Source: Venturia oleaginea
Taxonomy: Eukaryota > Ascomycota > Dothideomycetes > Venturiales > Venturiaceae
Length of the DNA: 64,000 nt
NCBI GenBank assembly: GCA_013176395.1
Contig: JABMLP010000019.1
Span: forward strand, 1,054,001-1,118,000
Direction of reading: 5' to 3'
The translations under genes and the position numbers were made by a program. The notes below the pieces were generated by a model. The model did no database searches. It worked only from the letters and a program-made list of their open reading frames with translations, and was not told the DNA's origin. Positions 63,951 through 64,000 of the stretch are shown piece by piece. Positions within the stretch are counted from its first letter, which is position 1, and each line of letters opens with the position of its first letter.

Positions 63951-64000
63951 TGTCAAGGATGAAATCAGTCGGAAGGTCTTAAGGGATGGAATCCTTCTCT
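63951..64000 (+). repeat. Start of another family B LTR, cut by the window edge
   Basis: TGTCAAGGAT resembles the start of the B2 LTR, and TTAAGGGATGGAATCC from about 63979 matches the B1 LTR start. A third LTR, or a partial one, seems to begin here. Confidence 0.5.

Noticed and set aside
1..64000. tRNA and rRNA genes
   Set aside because: No cloverleaf or rRNA-like stretch was recognised by eye; a covariance-model search was not possible.

Overview
The window looks like a piece of a filamentous ascomycete (Pezizomycotina) genome. Host genes carry short GT..AG introns. The gene set includes a pectate lyase, a G-patch protein of the PXR1 type, taxilin, the mitochondrial presequence protease Cym1, a Dsl1/ZW10-type tether subunit and an MFS transporter. 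The transposons are typical of fungi: Tad-like LINEs, chromodomain Ty3/gypsy elements and pogo/Fot-type DNA transposons. The genus cannot be fixed from sequence alone.

Layout. 1-23 kb is a host gene block: PL1 pectate lyase with an apparent one-base frameshift, a 916-aa disordered protein, a SAM methyltransferase with one very long intron, a small GPI-type surface protein, PXR1-like G-patch protein, a small coiled-coil protein, taxilin, Cym1 and an MFS transporter. 23.2-43.6 kb is a transposon island: Tad-like LINE-1, complete gypsy A1, a broken pogo transposase, compound tandem repeats, a LINE 3' tail, a stop-ridden LINE-2, degenerate gypsy C and a pogo-2 fragment. 43.9-51.0 kb is a host island: a second M16C metallopeptidase divergent from a Dsl1-like gene, then an incompletely resolved small gene. 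51.0-64.0 kb is a second transposon island: pogo-2 with one internal stop, 5'-truncated gypsy A2 in inverted orientation, and inside it gypsy B2, itself split by an intact gypsy B1.

Main observations. (1) The 5-bp flank on the 5' side of gypsy A1 (GGAAC) is repeated on the 3' side of inverted gypsy A2, while A1's own two flanks do not match. An LTR base agrees with the same pairing. This points to an inversion of about 19 kb between the two elements, carrying the M16/Dsl1 gene island. (2) Both gypsy families have an exact 11-nt complement between a site inside the LTR and the primer-binding position just after the 5' LTR, the arrangement of Tf1-type self-priming. (3) Both families place pol one frame back (-1) from gag, with the same GGAAAA run just before the gag stop. 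(4) Old LINE copies carry CAA/CAG to TAA/TAG type stops, as expected from RIP, while the gypsy copies are intact and nearly identical.
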